Both the position numbers and the translations under genes were made by a program. The notes below the pieces were generated by a model. That model was given only the letters and a program-made list of their open reading frames with translations. It searched no databases and was not told the DNA's origin. Of a stretch of 64,000 nt of DNA, positions 16,499 through 25,618 are shown piece by piece. The DNA lies in contig NZ_JAUSRN010000011.1 of the NCBI RefSeq assembly GCF_030811855.1, forward strand, positions 159,254-223,253. The letters run 5' to 3'. The stretch comes from Variovorax paradoxus (GTDB lineage: Bacteria > Pseudomonadota > Gammaproteobacteria > Burkholderiales > Burkholderiaceae_C). Each line of letters starts with the position of its first letter. Within the stretch, counting starts at the first letter, position 1.

Positions 16499-17419
16499 TT
16501 ACGGCGAGCCGCGCCGGGCCTCGCCCAGCAGCCAGTCGCTGAAGAACTTCAGCAGCGGACGCTGGTCGGCGCGCTCGGGCGTCACGAGGTAGTAGTTGCG
16601 CTCGCCCGACAGCGGCCGCGCGCAGGCCACCACCAGCTCGCCGCGCGCGAGTTCGTCGGCCACCAGCATGGTGGGCATCAGCGCCACGCCGAGCCCGTGC
16701 GACGCGGCCGCGGCCAATATGGAAAACAGCTCGTAGCGCGGCCCGCCGCGCGCATTGGGCGCATCGATCTGCTGCGCATCGAACCACTGGCGCCAGCCGT
16801 CGGGCCGCGTGCTCTGCTGCAAGAGCGGCATCTGCGCGATGGCCGCGGGCGACACGGCGTTGCCCTTGCGCCCGGATGACGGCAGCAGCGAAGGACTGCA
16901 CACCGGCACCACGTCTTCATGCATCAGCAGAAGCGCCCGCGTGCCGGCCCAGTTCTCGACCTGCGCGGGCGTGCCGGCGTACAGCGCGGCGTCGAATTCC
17001 GCATCGGCAAAGAGAAAAGGGCGCGTGCGTGTCTCGATGTGCACCACCACGTCGGGCTGCAGCGCCGCAAAGCCCTTCAGGCGCGGCATCAGCCAGCGGG
17101 TGGCAAAGGTGGGCACGGCCGCCAGCGAGAGCGAACCGCCTTCGCCCTGGTGCGCCATGGCATCGAGCGTGTCGCGCTCCATCGCTTCGAGCCGCTTGGT
17201 GATCTGCCGCGCATAGGCAGCGCCGCTGGCCGTGAGCGCCACGCCATGGCGGGTGCGACGGAACAGCGCCACGCCCAGGAAGGCTTCGAGCGTACCGATC
17301 TGGCGCGACACGGCGCTTTGCGTGAGCGCGAGTTCTTGCGCGGCGCGGGTGTAGCTCTCATGCCGCGCGGCCGCGTCGAAGCACACGAGGGTCTGCAGGG
17401 GCGGGATCTTGCGGCGCAT
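16499..17419 (-). CDS. LysR-family regulator, probably of the glutarate genes (GcdR-like)
   Basis: 306 residues. The helix-turn-helix is AARHESYTRAAQELALTQSAVSRQIGTLE (~17-45), close to the GcvA/AmpR subgroup. It is divergent from glutaryl-CoA dehydrogenase across 186 bp, the usual arrangement of GcdR-type regulators with gcdH. The gap has a dyad at 17445-17458. Confidence 0.85.
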   Translation of the reverse strand: MRRKIPPLQTLVCFDAAARHESYTRAAQELALTQSAVSRQIGTLEAFLGVALFRRTRHGVALTASGAAYARQITKRLEAMERDTLDAMAHQGEGGSLSLAAVPTFATRWLMPRLKGFAALQPDVVVHIETRTRPFLFADAEFDAALYAGTPAQVENWAGTRALLLMHEDVVPVCSPSLLPSSGRKGNAVSPAAIAQMPLLQQSTRPDGWRQWFDAQQIDAPNARGGPRYELFSILAAAASHGLGVALMPTMLVADELARGELVVACARPLSGERNYYLVTPERADQRPLLKFFSDWLLGEARRGSP

Positions 17420-17444
17420 GTATGCCGGTAGTGTATGACTGGAG

Positions 17445-17458
17445 TGGTGCTGCCACCA
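17445..17458. promoter_or_regulatory. Dyad in the LysR-gcdH intergenic region
   Basis: TGGTGCTGCCACCA has perfect 5-bp arms and lies 26 bp upstream of the LysR start. It may be part of the LysR-type binding site. It does not match T-N11-A exactly. Confidence 0.3.
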
Positions 17459-17605
17459 ATGGAAACGTCTTTACGAGCCCATGCGAGATGTGCGTTCAGT
17501 GCATATCTGGGTGAGGATTCATCGTTTGCGCCCGGCCCGTTGCATGGCTAGGATCGACCCCATTCCCCCTCTTTTTCGTTTTTCCCCAATACCGGAGACA
17601 GCCAC

Positions 17606-18805
17606 ATGGCCGCCAAAGCGCAATTCCACTGGGACGACCCCCTTCTTCTCGACCAGCAACTGACCGACGAAGAACGCATGATCCGCGACGCGGCCAATGC
17701 CTACTGCCAGGAGCGCCTCGCGCCCCGCGTCATCGAAGCCTTCCGCACGGGCGAAACCGACCCGGCCATCTTTCGCGAAATGGGCGCGCTCGGCCTGCTG
17801 GGCCCGACCATTCCCGAACAGTACGGCGGCCCCGGCCTCAATTACGTGGCCTACGGTCTGATCGCCCGCGAAGTCGAGCGCGTGGATTCGGGCTACCGCT
17901 CGATGGCCAGCGTGCAGAGCTCGCTCGTGATGGTGCCGATCTTCGAATTCGGCACCGAGGCGCAAAAGCAGAAGTACCTGCCCAAGCTCGCCACCGGCGA
18001 ATGGATCGGCTGTTTCGGCCTGACCGAACCCGACCACGGCTCCGACCCCGGCAGCATGGTCACGCGTGCCAAGAAGGTGCCGGGCGGCTATTCGCTCAGC
18101 GGCGCCAAGATGTGGATCAGCAACTCGCCCATCGCCGACGTGTTCGTGGTGTGGGCCAAGGAAGTCAGCGAAAGCGGCACCGTGGGTCCGATCCGCGGCT
18201 TCGTGCTCGAGAAGGGCATGAAGGGTCTCTCGGCCCCCGCCATTCACGGCAAGGTCGGCCTGCGCGCCAGCATCACCGGCGAGATCGTGATGGACGGCGT
18301 GTTCTGCCCCGAGGAAAACGCGTTCCCTGAAGTGCAAGGCCTGAAGGGCCCGTTCACCTGCCTCAACAGCGCGCGCTACGGCATCTCGTGGGGCGCAATC
18401 GGCGCCGCCGAAGACTGCTGGCACCGCGCCCGCCAGTACACGCTGGACCGCAAGCAGTTCGGCCGCCCGCTCGCCGCCAACCAGCTCATCCAGAAGAAGC
18501 TGGCCGACATGCAGACCGAAATCACGCTGGGCCTGCAAGGCAGCCTGCGCCTGGGCCGCATGAAGGACGAGGGCACGGCCTCGGTCGAGATCACCTCGAT
18601 CATGAAGCGCAACAACTGCGGCAAGGCCCTCGATATCGCCCGCCTGGCGCGCGACATGATGGGCGGAAACGGCATCAGCGACGAGTTCGGCGTGGCCCGC
18701 CACCTCGTGAACCTGGAAGTGGTCAACACGTACGAAGGCACGCACGACATCCATGCTTTGATCCTCGGCCGCGCCATCACCGGCATCGCCGCCTTCGCCA
18801 ACTGA
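17606..18805 (+). CDS. gcdH: Glutaryl-CoA dehydrogenase
   Basis: 399 residues, acyl-CoA dehydrogenase fold. The catalytic Glu sits in NTYEGTHDIHALILGRAITG near the C-terminus, the FAD motif is CFGLTEPDHGSDPGSM (~133-148), and RxLNxxRYGISWG matches GCDH. It converts glutaryl-CoA to crotonyl-CoA and CO2. An operon with the CoA-transferase follows after 11 bp. Glutaryl-CoA arises from lysine, tryptophan or benzoate-type breakdown. Confidence 0.94.
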   Translation: MAAKAQFHWDDPLLLDQQLTDEERMIRDAANAYCQERLAPRVIEAFRTGETDPAIFREMGALGLLGPTIPEQYGGPGLNYVAYGLIAREVERVDSGYRSMASVQSSLVMVPIFEFGTEAQKQKYLPKLATGEWIGCFGLTEPDHGSDPGSMVTRAKKVPGGYSLSGAKMWISNSPIADVFVVWAKEVSESGTVGPIRGFVLEKGMKGLSAPAIHGKVGLRASITGEIVMDGVFCPEENAFPEVQGLKGPFTCLNSARYGISWGAIGAAEDCWHRARQYTLDRKQFGRPLAANQLIQKKLADMQTEITLGLQGSLRLGRMKDEGTASVEITSIMKRNNCGKALDIARLARDMMGGNGISDEFGVARHLVNLEVVNTYEGTHDIHALILGRAITGIAAFAN

Positions 18806-18816
18806 TCCGAGAGCGC

Positions 18817-20055
18817 ATGACAGCCAAGCCCGCAGCACTCGACGGCATCAAGGTCCTCGATCTGTCCCGCGTGCTCGCGGGCCCGTGGTGCACTCAGATC
18901 CTCGCGGACCTGGGCGCCGACGTCATCAAGATCGAGCGCCCCGGCGTGGGCGACGACACGCGCACCTGGGGCCCGCCGTTCATCAAGGACGCGAACGGCA
19001 ACGACACCGACCAGGCGAGCTACTTCACCGCGTGCAACCGCAACAAGCGCTCGGTCACGGTCGACATGGCCACGGCCGATGGGCAAGCGCTGCTCAAGCA
19101 GATGGCGGCGCAGGCCGACATCGTGGTGGAGAACTTCAAGACCGGCGGCCTCAAGCAATACGGCCTCGATCAGCAAAGCCTGCGCGCGGCCAACCCGCGG
19201 CTCATCTACTGCAGCGTGACCGGCTTCGGCCACGACGGCCCCTACGCCGAGCGCGCGGGCTACGACCTGATGATCCAGGCCATGACCGGCATGATGAGCA
19301 TCACCGGCCGTCCCGACGACGTGCCCGGCGGCGGCCCGCTGCGCGTGGGCGTGGCGCTCACCGACCTGTTCACCGGCGTCTATGCGAGCACCGCCATCCT
19401 CGCGGCGCTGCAGGTGCGCGACCGCACCGGCGAAGGCCAGCACATCGACATGGCGCTGCTCGACGTGGGCATGGCCATCCTCGCGAACCAGGCCAGCGCA
19501 TTTCTCAACACCGGCAAGGCGCCCGAGCGCCAGGGCAACACGCACCCGAGCCTGGCGCCTTATCAAGATTTTCCGACGCTGGACGGCTCGATGCTGCTGG
19601 CCATCGGCAACAACGGCCAGTTCGCACGCTTCTGCGAAGCGGCCGGCCACGCGGAGTGGGCGGCCGACGCGCGCTTTGCCAGCAACACGCTGCGCGTGAA
19701 GCACCGCGGCGTTCTCATTCCGATGATGGAAGAGCTCACGCGCACGCGCACCACCGTCGACTGGGTCACGCTGCTCGAGGACAAGGCCGTGCCCTGCGGG
19801 CCGATCAACGACATCGCGCAGGCCTTCGACGACGCGCAGGTCAAGTCGCGCGGCCTGGCGGTCACGCTGCCGCGTGATGCGGGCGACGGCATCGAAAGCA
19901 TCACCGGCGTGGCGAGCCCGCTGCGCCTCACGGCCACGCCGCCCGTGCTGCGCCACGCGCCGCCGGCGCTCGGGCAGCACACGCGCGAGGTGCTGGCCGA
20001 GTTCGGCATCGATGCCGCGCGCTTCGATGCGCTGCGCTCGGCGGGCGTGGTCTGA
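18817..20055 (+). CDS. CaiB/BaiF CoA-transferase, probable succinyl-CoA:glutarate CoA-transferase
   Basis: 412 residues with the class III signature VLDLSRVLAGPWCTQILADLGADVIKIERPG (~12-42) and the catalytic Asp region YDLMIQAMTGMMSITG. The start MTAKPAALDG is 11 bp after gcdH. Together they can take free glutarate to crotonyl-CoA, as human SUGCT and GCDH do. The glutarate assignment rests on this pairing. Confidence 0.85.
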   Translation: MTAKPAALDGIKVLDLSRVLAGPWCTQILADLGADVIKIERPGVGDDTRTWGPPFIKDANGNDTDQASYFTACNRNKRSVTVDMATADGQALLKQMAAQADIVVENFKTGGLKQYGLDQQSLRAANPRLIYCSVTGFGHDGPYAERAGYDLMIQAMTGMMSITGRPDDVPGGGPLRVGVALTDLFTGVYASTAILAALQVRDRTGEGQHIDMALLDVGMAILANQASAFLNTGKAPERQGNTHPSLAPYQDFPTLDGSMLLAIGNNGQFARFCEAAGHAEWAADARFASNTLRVKHRGVLIPMMEELTRTRTTVDWVTLLEDKAVPCGPINDIAQAFDDAQVKSRGLAVTLPRDAGDGIESITGVASPLRLTATPPVLRHAPPALGQHTREVLAEFGIDAARFDALRSAGVV

Positions 20056-20071
20056 GAAAGGAACGCAGGCC

Positions 20072-20512
20072 ATGACGGAGCCGATGCACAGCCCACCCTT
20101 CTCGGTGCTGCGCATCGACCACATCGTGCTGCGCGTGAAGGACGTGGAGCGCGCCATCGCCTTCTATCGCGACGTGCTGGGCTGCGAAATTGAAAAGCGC
20201 CGCGACGACCTGGGGCTTGTCCATTTGCGTGCCGGCTCGAGTCTCATCGATCTCGTCACGCACGAAGGCCCGCTCGGCCGCCAGGGCGGCGCGCTTGCCG
20301 GCAAGGAAGGGCGCAACGTCGATCACTTCTGCCTGCGCATCCAGCCTTTCGATGAAGCAGCAATTCGCGCCTTGATGGCACAGCATGGCGTGCCGGTGCA
20401 CGGCGAGGTGCAGAATAATTTTGGCGCCGAGGGCAATGGGCCTTCGATCTACATCGCCGATCCCGACGGCAATGGCGTGGAGCTGAAAGGCCCGACCGGC
20501 AGCAGCGTCTAG
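20072..20512 (+). CDS. VOC-superfamily (glyoxalase-like) protein
   Basis: 146 residues, one glyoxalase/bleomycin-resistance domain: RIDHIVLRVKDVERAIAFYRDVLG at the front and YIADPDGNGVELKGP at the end, giving His and Glu metal ligands. It starts 16 bp after the CoA-transferase with a GGAACG-type site, so it belongs to the glutarate operon. The substrate is unknown. Confidence 0.82.
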   Translation: MTEPMHSPPFSVLRIDHIVLRVKDVERAIAFYRDVLGCEIEKRRDDLGLVHLRAGSSLIDLVTHEGPLGRQGGALAGKEGRNVDHFCLRIQPFDEAAIRALMAQHGVPVHGEVQNNFGAEGNGPSIYIADPDGNGVELKGPTGSSV

Positions 20513-20517
20513 CTGGT

Positions 20518-20976
20518 CTAGCCGGCGCGCCCCAGGATCGCCACGCCGAACACCACCACGCCGAGCGCGAGGTTCAGGCTCACCAGCTTACGGATCATGT
20601 CGAGCCGCCCTGCTGCAACGGGCCACGCGCTTTCATCCACCGCGCGCCGCAGGGCCTTGAACACCGAGGCGCGGATGTACACATAAATTCCGGCCATCAC
20701 GATGGCGATGCTCATCATGGCCTCCACGCGCCAGTGCACCGTGCGAAAACCGCCCGCGAGCAGGATCATCGCCACGCCCGTCACGAACAGCAGCGTGACG
20801 GCCGCATCCACGCCGATGAAGAAGCGCCGCAGCGCCGCCGCCATGGTTCGCAGGCGCAGCGGCGGCTCCAGCGTGGACACGGCGGCGGGGCGCACCGCGA
20901 AGTGCAGGGTGGCCATGCCGCCGACCCAGAAGGCGGCGGCGAGAAGATGGACGAAGAGAAGGATGACGTGAGGCAT
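20518..20976 (-). CDS. CopD-like four-helix membrane protein
   Basis: 152 residues with four hydrophobic helices (~3-25, 48-72, 82-103, 128-148) and a conserved His/Trp pattern (LFVHLLAAAFWVGGMATLHFAV) seen in CopD-domain and related heme/copper membrane proteins. It is convergent with the glutarate operon, 5 bp apart. The exact role is unknown. Confidence 0.72.
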   Translation of the reverse strand: MPHVILLFVHLLAAAFWVGGMATLHFAVRPAAVSTLEPPLRLRTMAAALRRFFIGVDAAVTLLFVTGVAMILLAGGFRTVHWRVEAMMSIAIVMAGIYVYIRASVFKALRRAVDESAWPVAAGRLDMIRKLVSLNLALGVVVFGVAILGRAG

Positions 20977-21071
20977 GGGGACCGATCAGAACACCGAAAG
21001 GTGCAGGCGCGCAATGTCTGCGGCGTTGCGTTAAAAACGGATGCTTTGCACGCAAGAAAGACGAGGCTTTC

Positions 21072-21920
21072 ATGACCCGTACCACCGCGCAGAAGCGCGC
21101 CGAGTTCCGCGCGCTTCACGCGCAAGGCTGTTTCGCCGTCCCCAATCCCTGGGACACGGGCAGCGCACGCTACCTTCAGGGCCTGGGCTTCAAGGCGCTG
21201 GCCACCACGAGCTCGGGCCATGCGTGGTCGCAGGGCCTGTCCGACGGCGCCCAGTCGCGCGACGTCGTGCTGGCGCACCTGCGCGACATCGTCGCCGCGA
21301 CCGACCTGCCCGTGAACGCGGACTTCGAAAATGGCTTCGGGGCTGGGCCGCAAGAAGTGGCCGAGAGCGTGCGGCTCGCCATCGACACCGGCGTGGCCGG
21401 CCTGTCGATCGAGGACTCGACCGGCAATCCGGCGGATCCGCTCTTCGAGATCGATGTCGCGGTCGAACGTTTGTGCGCGGCGCGCGGTGCCATCGATGCG
21501 GCCGGCGGCGACACGCTGCTGGTGGGCCGAGCAGAAAATTTCTTCGTCGGCCGGTCCAACCTCGACGACGCCATCGCGCGCCTCAAGGCCTATGCCGAGG
21601 CCGGTGCCGACTGCCTCTACGCACCGGGCATCCGCACGCGCGAGCAGATCGCGGCAGTGGTCGCCGCGGTGGCGCCCAAGCCCGTCAACCTGCTGATCGG
21701 CTGGGCCAGCGAGCTCACCATGCAGGACATTGCAGAACTCGGCGTGCGGCGGGTCAGCGTGGGAGGCGCGCTCGCACGCGCGGCCTGGGGCGGCTTCGAC
21801 CGCGCCGCGCGCGCACTCGCCGAGCAGGGACGTTTCGACGGTTTTGCGGGTGCTGCGGTGGGTGCGGACCTCGACGGATTCTTCAGGCCGTTCTCCGCGT
21901 CCGCTGCGTCGTCCAAGTAA
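21072..21920 (+). CDS. Isocitrate lyase/PEP mutase superfamily enzyme
   Basis: 282 residues, TIM-barrel type. Motifs are PNPWDTGSAR, VNADFENGFG (metal-binding Asp/Glu) and GLSIEDSTG. The KKCGH active-site loop of true isocitrate lyase is absent, so it is closer to PEP mutase/oxaloacetate-hydrolase-like members. The reaction cannot be named from sequence. An uracil-DNA glycosylase gene follows after 16 bp. Confidence 0.82.
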   Translation: MTRTTAQKRAEFRALHAQGCFAVPNPWDTGSARYLQGLGFKALATTSSGHAWSQGLSDGAQSRDVVLAHLRDIVAATDLPVNADFENGFGAGPQEVAESVRLAIDTGVAGLSIEDSTGNPADPLFEIDVAVERLCAARGAIDAAGGDTLLVGRAENFFVGRSNLDDAIARLKAYAEAGADCLYAPGIRTREQIAAVVAAVAPKPVNLLIGWASELTMQDIAELGVRRVSVGGALARAAWGGFDRAARALAEQGRFDGFAGAAVGADLDGFFRPFSASAASSK

Positions 21921-21936
21921 CGCGTTGGCTGGTGCC

Positions 21937-22566
21937 ATGGACGCGCTCCTCGCGGAAATCCGCAACTGCCGAGCCTGCGCCGCGCACCTGCCGCTCGGTC
22001 CGCGGCCGGTGGTGCAGGCCAGCGCCAGCGCGCGTCTGCTCATCGTCGGCCAGGCGCCCAGCATGACCGTGCACGCCACCGGCCTGCCATGGAACGACAA
22101 GAGCGGCGAGCAATTGCGCCGCTGGCTCGGCATCGAGCGCGAGGTGTTCTACGACGCCACGCAGGTCGCGATCATGCCGATGGGCTATTGCTATCCGGGC
22201 CGCGGCAGCAGCGGCGACCTGCCGCCGCGCAGGGAATGCGCCGAGCTGTGGCACGGGCGCCTGCTAGCGCAGATGAAGAACATCGAGTTGACGCTCTTGA
22301 TCGGCCAATATGCGCAGCGCCATTTCCTGGGCACTGCGCGCAAGAGCAACGTGACCGAGACCGTCGAGGCCTTTGCAGAGTACGCGCCGCGCTTCGTGCC
22401 GCTGCCGCATCCGTCGCCGCGCAACACCGGCTGGTTCAAGCACCATCCGTGGTTCGAAAGCGATGTGCTGCCGGTGCTGCGCGAGCGCGTGCGGCGGGCG
22501 CTCGCTCAACCCTATGGCGCCACGGCGACCGAGGCGCCCGCTGCATCGAAGGGCCGCGCGGCATAG
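21937..22566 (+). CDS. Uracil-DNA glycosylase family protein
   Basis: 209 residues. Motif 1 is VGQAPSMTVHATGLPWNDKSGEQLRRWLG (~35-63), motif 2 is PLPHPSPRN (~152-160). C-C near residues 11 and 14 hint at an iron-sulfur cluster, but only partly as in family 4/5 enzymes. It would excise damaged bases or act in a related role. ATG 21937 was chosen; longer starts enter the previous gene. Its last 55 bp overlap the convergent amidohydrolase. Confidence 0.78.
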   Translation: MDALLAEIRNCRACAAHLPLGPRPVVQASASARLLIVGQAPSMTVHATGLPWNDKSGEQLRRWLGIEREVFYDATQVAIMPMGYCYPGRGSSGDLPPRRECAELWHGRLLAQMKNIELTLLIGQYAQRHFLGTARKSNVTETVEAFAEYAPRFVPLPHPSPRNTGWFKHHPWFESDVLPVLRERVRRALAQPYGATATEAPAASKGRAA

Positions 22567-24185
22567 ACCACGCGACCACCCACCACCGTCATCAGCGACA
22601 CCGTCTTGCCGATGCGCTCCGCCGGCACGGTGAAGAAGTCCTGGTCGAGGATCGCGAAGTCCGCGAGCTTGCCCACTTCGAGCGTGCCGCGTTTCGCCTC
22701 GTCGAAGCTGAACCATGCGCTGCCCGCCGTGTAGAGCCGCAGCGCCTGTTCGCGCGTCGGTGTTTCGTCGGCGCCGCGCATGGCCTTGCCGCTCACGGTC
22801 TTGCCATCGAGCATCCATTGCAGCGCGACAAAGGGGTTGTACGACGCCACACGGTGCGCATCGGTGCCGGCGCCCACGTTCACGCCCGCGCGCAATGCGC
22901 TGCCGATCGGCGGCATGCGGCGCGCCGCCTCGCCGCGCACGGTGAGCGCGCGATCGCCCTGGAAGTACATCGCGTCCTGCATCGTCCAGCCGATGCCCAG
23001 CGCTTTCATGCGCGCCAGGGTTTCCGGCGAGGCGTCGTCGAGATGGGCGATCGACCAGCGCAGCTCCTTGATCGGAACCTCGGCATTGAGCTTTTCGTAC
23101 AGCCCGAGCAGATGGTCGATCGATCCGTTCTCCTGCCAGTGGATGGTGACGGCCAGCTTGCGCGTCGCCGCCCACTTGACCAGTTCGTAAAACTCTTCCT
23201 TCGCCGCCGCGTCGGGAAAATTGTTGTTGTACATCGCGAGCGTCACGCGTTCGCCAAGGCCGTTGAATTTCAGCATGTCGTCGCCAAAACCCATCGGCAG
23301 CATCTGCGTCAGCTCGCGAAACTCCTGCAGCTCGGCGCCGGGCTTCTGCGCGAACACGCTGTAGGCCACCCGCAGCGTCAGCGCCTTTTCGCGCCACAGC
23401 TCGAACAGCGCCGCGTACTGCGAAGGCGCGATGCTGAAGCCGCCCGGGTCCACCAGGCCGGTGATGCCGAGGCGGTTCAGCTCGCTGAAGAAGGCGCGCG
23501 TGCCGGCCGCGTTGTCGGCGTAGGTCGGCTTGGGCAGTTTGTCGAACAGGGCCGAGATGCCGACGATATCGCCCGTCATCCAGCCCGGTGCGCCGTCGGC
23601 CGCGGGCTTCATGCCGGCCGGCAGCGTGCCCGCGGGAACCCCGAGCGCTTCGAGCGCCTTCGGCGTCATCACCACCGCTTCATAGAAGAGCTGCACATAC
23701 ACCGGGTGCTCCGGCGCGGCCTCTTGCAGTTCGGCCATGGTGGGACGGCGGCGCTCGGCAAACTGCTGCTCGGTCCAGCCGCCCGCGACGATGAGCCAGC
23801 CGCCGGGCCGCGCACGCGAGGCCGCGGTGCGGATGCGCGCCATGGCTTCGGCGATGGTGCCGGCGCCAATCCAGTTGACCTCGGTCGAGTAGCTCAGCGC
23901 CGCGCGCACCGCATGCATGTGCGAGTCGATGAGGCCGGGGATCACCGTGCGGCCGCCGGCATCGACGGTGCGAGTGTTGGGTCCCGAGAACGCGCGCATC
24001 TCGCCGGCTCCGCCGACGGCCACGATGCGGCCTTCGCGCACGGCCAGTGCCTGCGCGGTGGTCGAGGCGGCGTCGAGCGTCGCGATCTTCGCGTTGCTGA
24101 CGATGAGATCGGCCGGCTGTGCCTGCGTGCCGATCGGCAGCAGCAATGCGGTGGCCGCAGCCATCGCCAAAAAGGTGCGCAGCAT
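22512..24185 (-). CDS. Secreted amidohydrolase (YtcJ/Amidohydro_3 type)
   Basis: 557 residues. A signal peptide covers ~1-22 (MLRTFLAMAAATALLLPIGTQAQ). The metal motif is DSHMH (~89), with WQENGS, IAHLDDA and GTDAHR further along as expected for this family. The protein hydrolyses an amide or cyclic bond in the periplasm; the substrate is unknown. It ends inside the convergent glycosylase gene. It starts 2 bp after a Bug-type binding protein gene, a pairing seen again at 52065. Confidence 0.83.
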   Translation of the reverse strand: MLRTFLAMAAATALLLPIGTQAQPADLIVSNAKIATLDAASTTAQALAVREGRIVAVGGAGEMRAFSGPNTRTVDAGGRTVIPGLIDSHMHAVRAALSYSTEVNWIGAGTIAEAMARIRTAASRARPGGWLIVAGGWTEQQFAERRRPTMAELQEAAPEHPVYVQLFYEAVVMTPKALEALGVPAGTLPAGMKPAADGAPGWMTGDIVGISALFDKLPKPTYADNAAGTRAFFSELNRLGITGLVDPGGFSIAPSQYAALFELWREKALTLRVAYSVFAQKPGAELQEFRELTQMLPMGFGDDMLKFNGLGERVTLAMYNNNFPDAAAKEEFYELVKWAATRKLAVTIHWQENGSIDHLLGLYEKLNAEVPIKELRWSIAHLDDASPETLARMKALGIGWTMQDAMYFQGDRALTVRGEAARRMPPIGSALRAGVNVGAGTDAHRVASYNPFVALQWMLDGKTVSGKAMRGADETPTREQALRLYTAGSAWFSFDEAKRGTLEVGKLADFAILDQDFFTVPAERIGKTVSLMTVVGGRVVYAARPFDAAGASVAVAP

Positions 24186-24187
24186 GC

Positions 24188-25177
24188 TCAATCCACCTTG
24201 ATGCTGGCTGCCTTGACCACCTGCTGCGCCTTGGCTGTTTCGTCGGCGATGAACTTGTTGAACTGCGCCGAGGGCATGGTGAAGGGCTCCGCGCCGAGCT
24301 TGTCGAGTCGCTCCTTGAGTTCGGGCGAGGCCATGATCTTCGCGACCTCGGCCTGCAGGCGGTCCACCACCGGTTGCGGCGTCTTCCCGGGGGCGAAGAG
24401 CCCGACCCAGAACAAATACTCGGAGCCCGGCACGCCGGCTTCCACAGTGGTGGGCGCATCCGGTAGTGCCGGCGAGCGCTTGGCCGTGCCAACCGCCAGC
24501 GCCTGCAGCTTGCCGCTCTTGATGAGCGGCAGGGCCGACACCATCGGCGCGAAGAACCAGTCGACGCGGCCGGCCATCACCTCGGTCATGGCTTCGGGCG
24601 TGCCGCGGAAGGGCACGTGCTGCGCGTCGACCCCGGCCGCGAGGCGGAACACTTCGGCGTTCATGTGCGTGGCCGAGCCGTTGCCCGCGGAGCCGTAGTT
24701 GAAGCTGCCCGGCTTGGCCTTCGCCTTGGCGACAAGGTCTTGCACGTTCGCGAAGTGCGAAGGCGCGGTGACCAGCACGTTGGGCAGGCTCGCCATCGGC
24801 GTGATGCCCGTGAAGTCCTTGATGGTGTCGTACGACAAACCCTTGTAGATCCACGGGTTGACGAGGTGCCCCGCCGAATGCACCAGCAGCGTGTAGCCAT
24901 CGGCCGGCGCCTTGGCTGCAATGGCCGCGCCGAGCGTGCCGCCCGCACCGGGCTTGTTGTCGACCACCACGCTGGTGCCCAGCGCGGGACCGAGCTTCTC
25001 GGCCACCAGCCGCGCGACGATGTCGGTGCCGCTGCCTGCGGTGAAGGGCACGACCAGCTTGATGGGTTGTGTGCCCGGCCATGCGCCCTGCGCGTGGGCG
25101 CCGCCGAGTGTGCAGGCCGCGAGTGCCGCGGCCATCGCGAGCGCCTGCCGGCGGCTCGGGTTGAATGTCTTCTTCAT
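24188..25177 (-). CDS. Bug-family (tripartite tricarboxylate transporter) binding protein
   Basis: 329 residues with a signal peptide to about AHAQ (~30), then PIKLVVPFTAGSGTDIVARL and VDNKPGAGGTLGAAIAAKAPADGYTLL, diagnostic of the TctC/Bug family. It binds a carboxylate in the periplasm. No TctA/TctB membrane genes are in the window, so it is an orphan receptor, like many in Burkholderiales. Confidence 0.92.
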   Translation of the reverse strand: MKKTFNPSRRQALAMAAALAACTLGGAHAQGAWPGTQPIKLVVPFTAGSGTDIVARLVAEKLGPALGTSVVVDNKPGAGGTLGAAIAAKAPADGYTLLVHSAGHLVNPWIYKGLSYDTIKDFTGITPMASLPNVLVTAPSHFANVQDLVAKAKAKPGSFNYGSAGNGSATHMNAEVFRLAAGVDAQHVPFRGTPEAMTEVMAGRVDWFFAPMVSALPLIKSGKLQALAVGTAKRSPALPDAPTTVEAGVPGSEYLFWVGLFAPGKTPQPVVDRLQAEVAKIMASPELKERLDKLGAEPFTMPSAQFNKFIADETAKAQQVVKAASIKVD

Positions 25178-25237
25178 GCGTCTTGTCTCCGTTGATTTGT
25201 TTGGGTGAGCGATGAATGACGGGGAAAGAGGAGGGCG

Positions 25238-25597
25238 CTAAGCGGCCGGCGGCGCGTTCGGCATCACCAGCGCCACCAACACCGGCCGGTTCCCGCGGTT
25301 TTCCAACTGGCGCTTTTCGCCAGGCGCGAAGCGGCAGCTGTCGTAGGGGCCGAGCACTTCGTCCTGGTGCGCGCCGTCGAGCTCGCCGATCACGTGGAGC
25401 TGGCCTTCGAGCACGAGATAAAGTTTTTCCATCGGCGAACCATCCAGGCCCGTGTGGCCGCCGGGCAGGATCTGGCTCATGCCCATCCACATCTGCGTCG
25501 AGGGCCCGGCCTCCTTGCCCTGCAGGCGCAGGCAGCGCATGTCGAAATGGTTGGGCGCTTCGTAGTGCGGCGCTTCGCTGAAACGAGTCACATGCAT
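25238..25597 (-). CDS. Cupin-domain protein
   Basis: 119 residues forming a single beta-barrel cupin (GGHTGLDGSPMEKLYLVLEGQLHVIGELDG and PYDSCRFAPGEKRQLENRG). The canonical first motif lacks one His, so it may be a binding or regulatory cupin rather than a dioxygenase. It lies 21 bp after the oxidoreductase. Confidence 0.8.
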   Translation of the reverse strand: MHVTRFSEAPHYEAPNHFDMRCLRLQGKEAGPSTQMWMGMSQILPGGHTGLDGSPMEKLYLVLEGQLHVIGELDGAHQDEVLGPYDSCRFAPGEKRQLENRGNRPVLVALVMPNAPPAA

Positions 25598-25618
25598 GGC
25601 GGTGTTCCTTTCAGTCGT

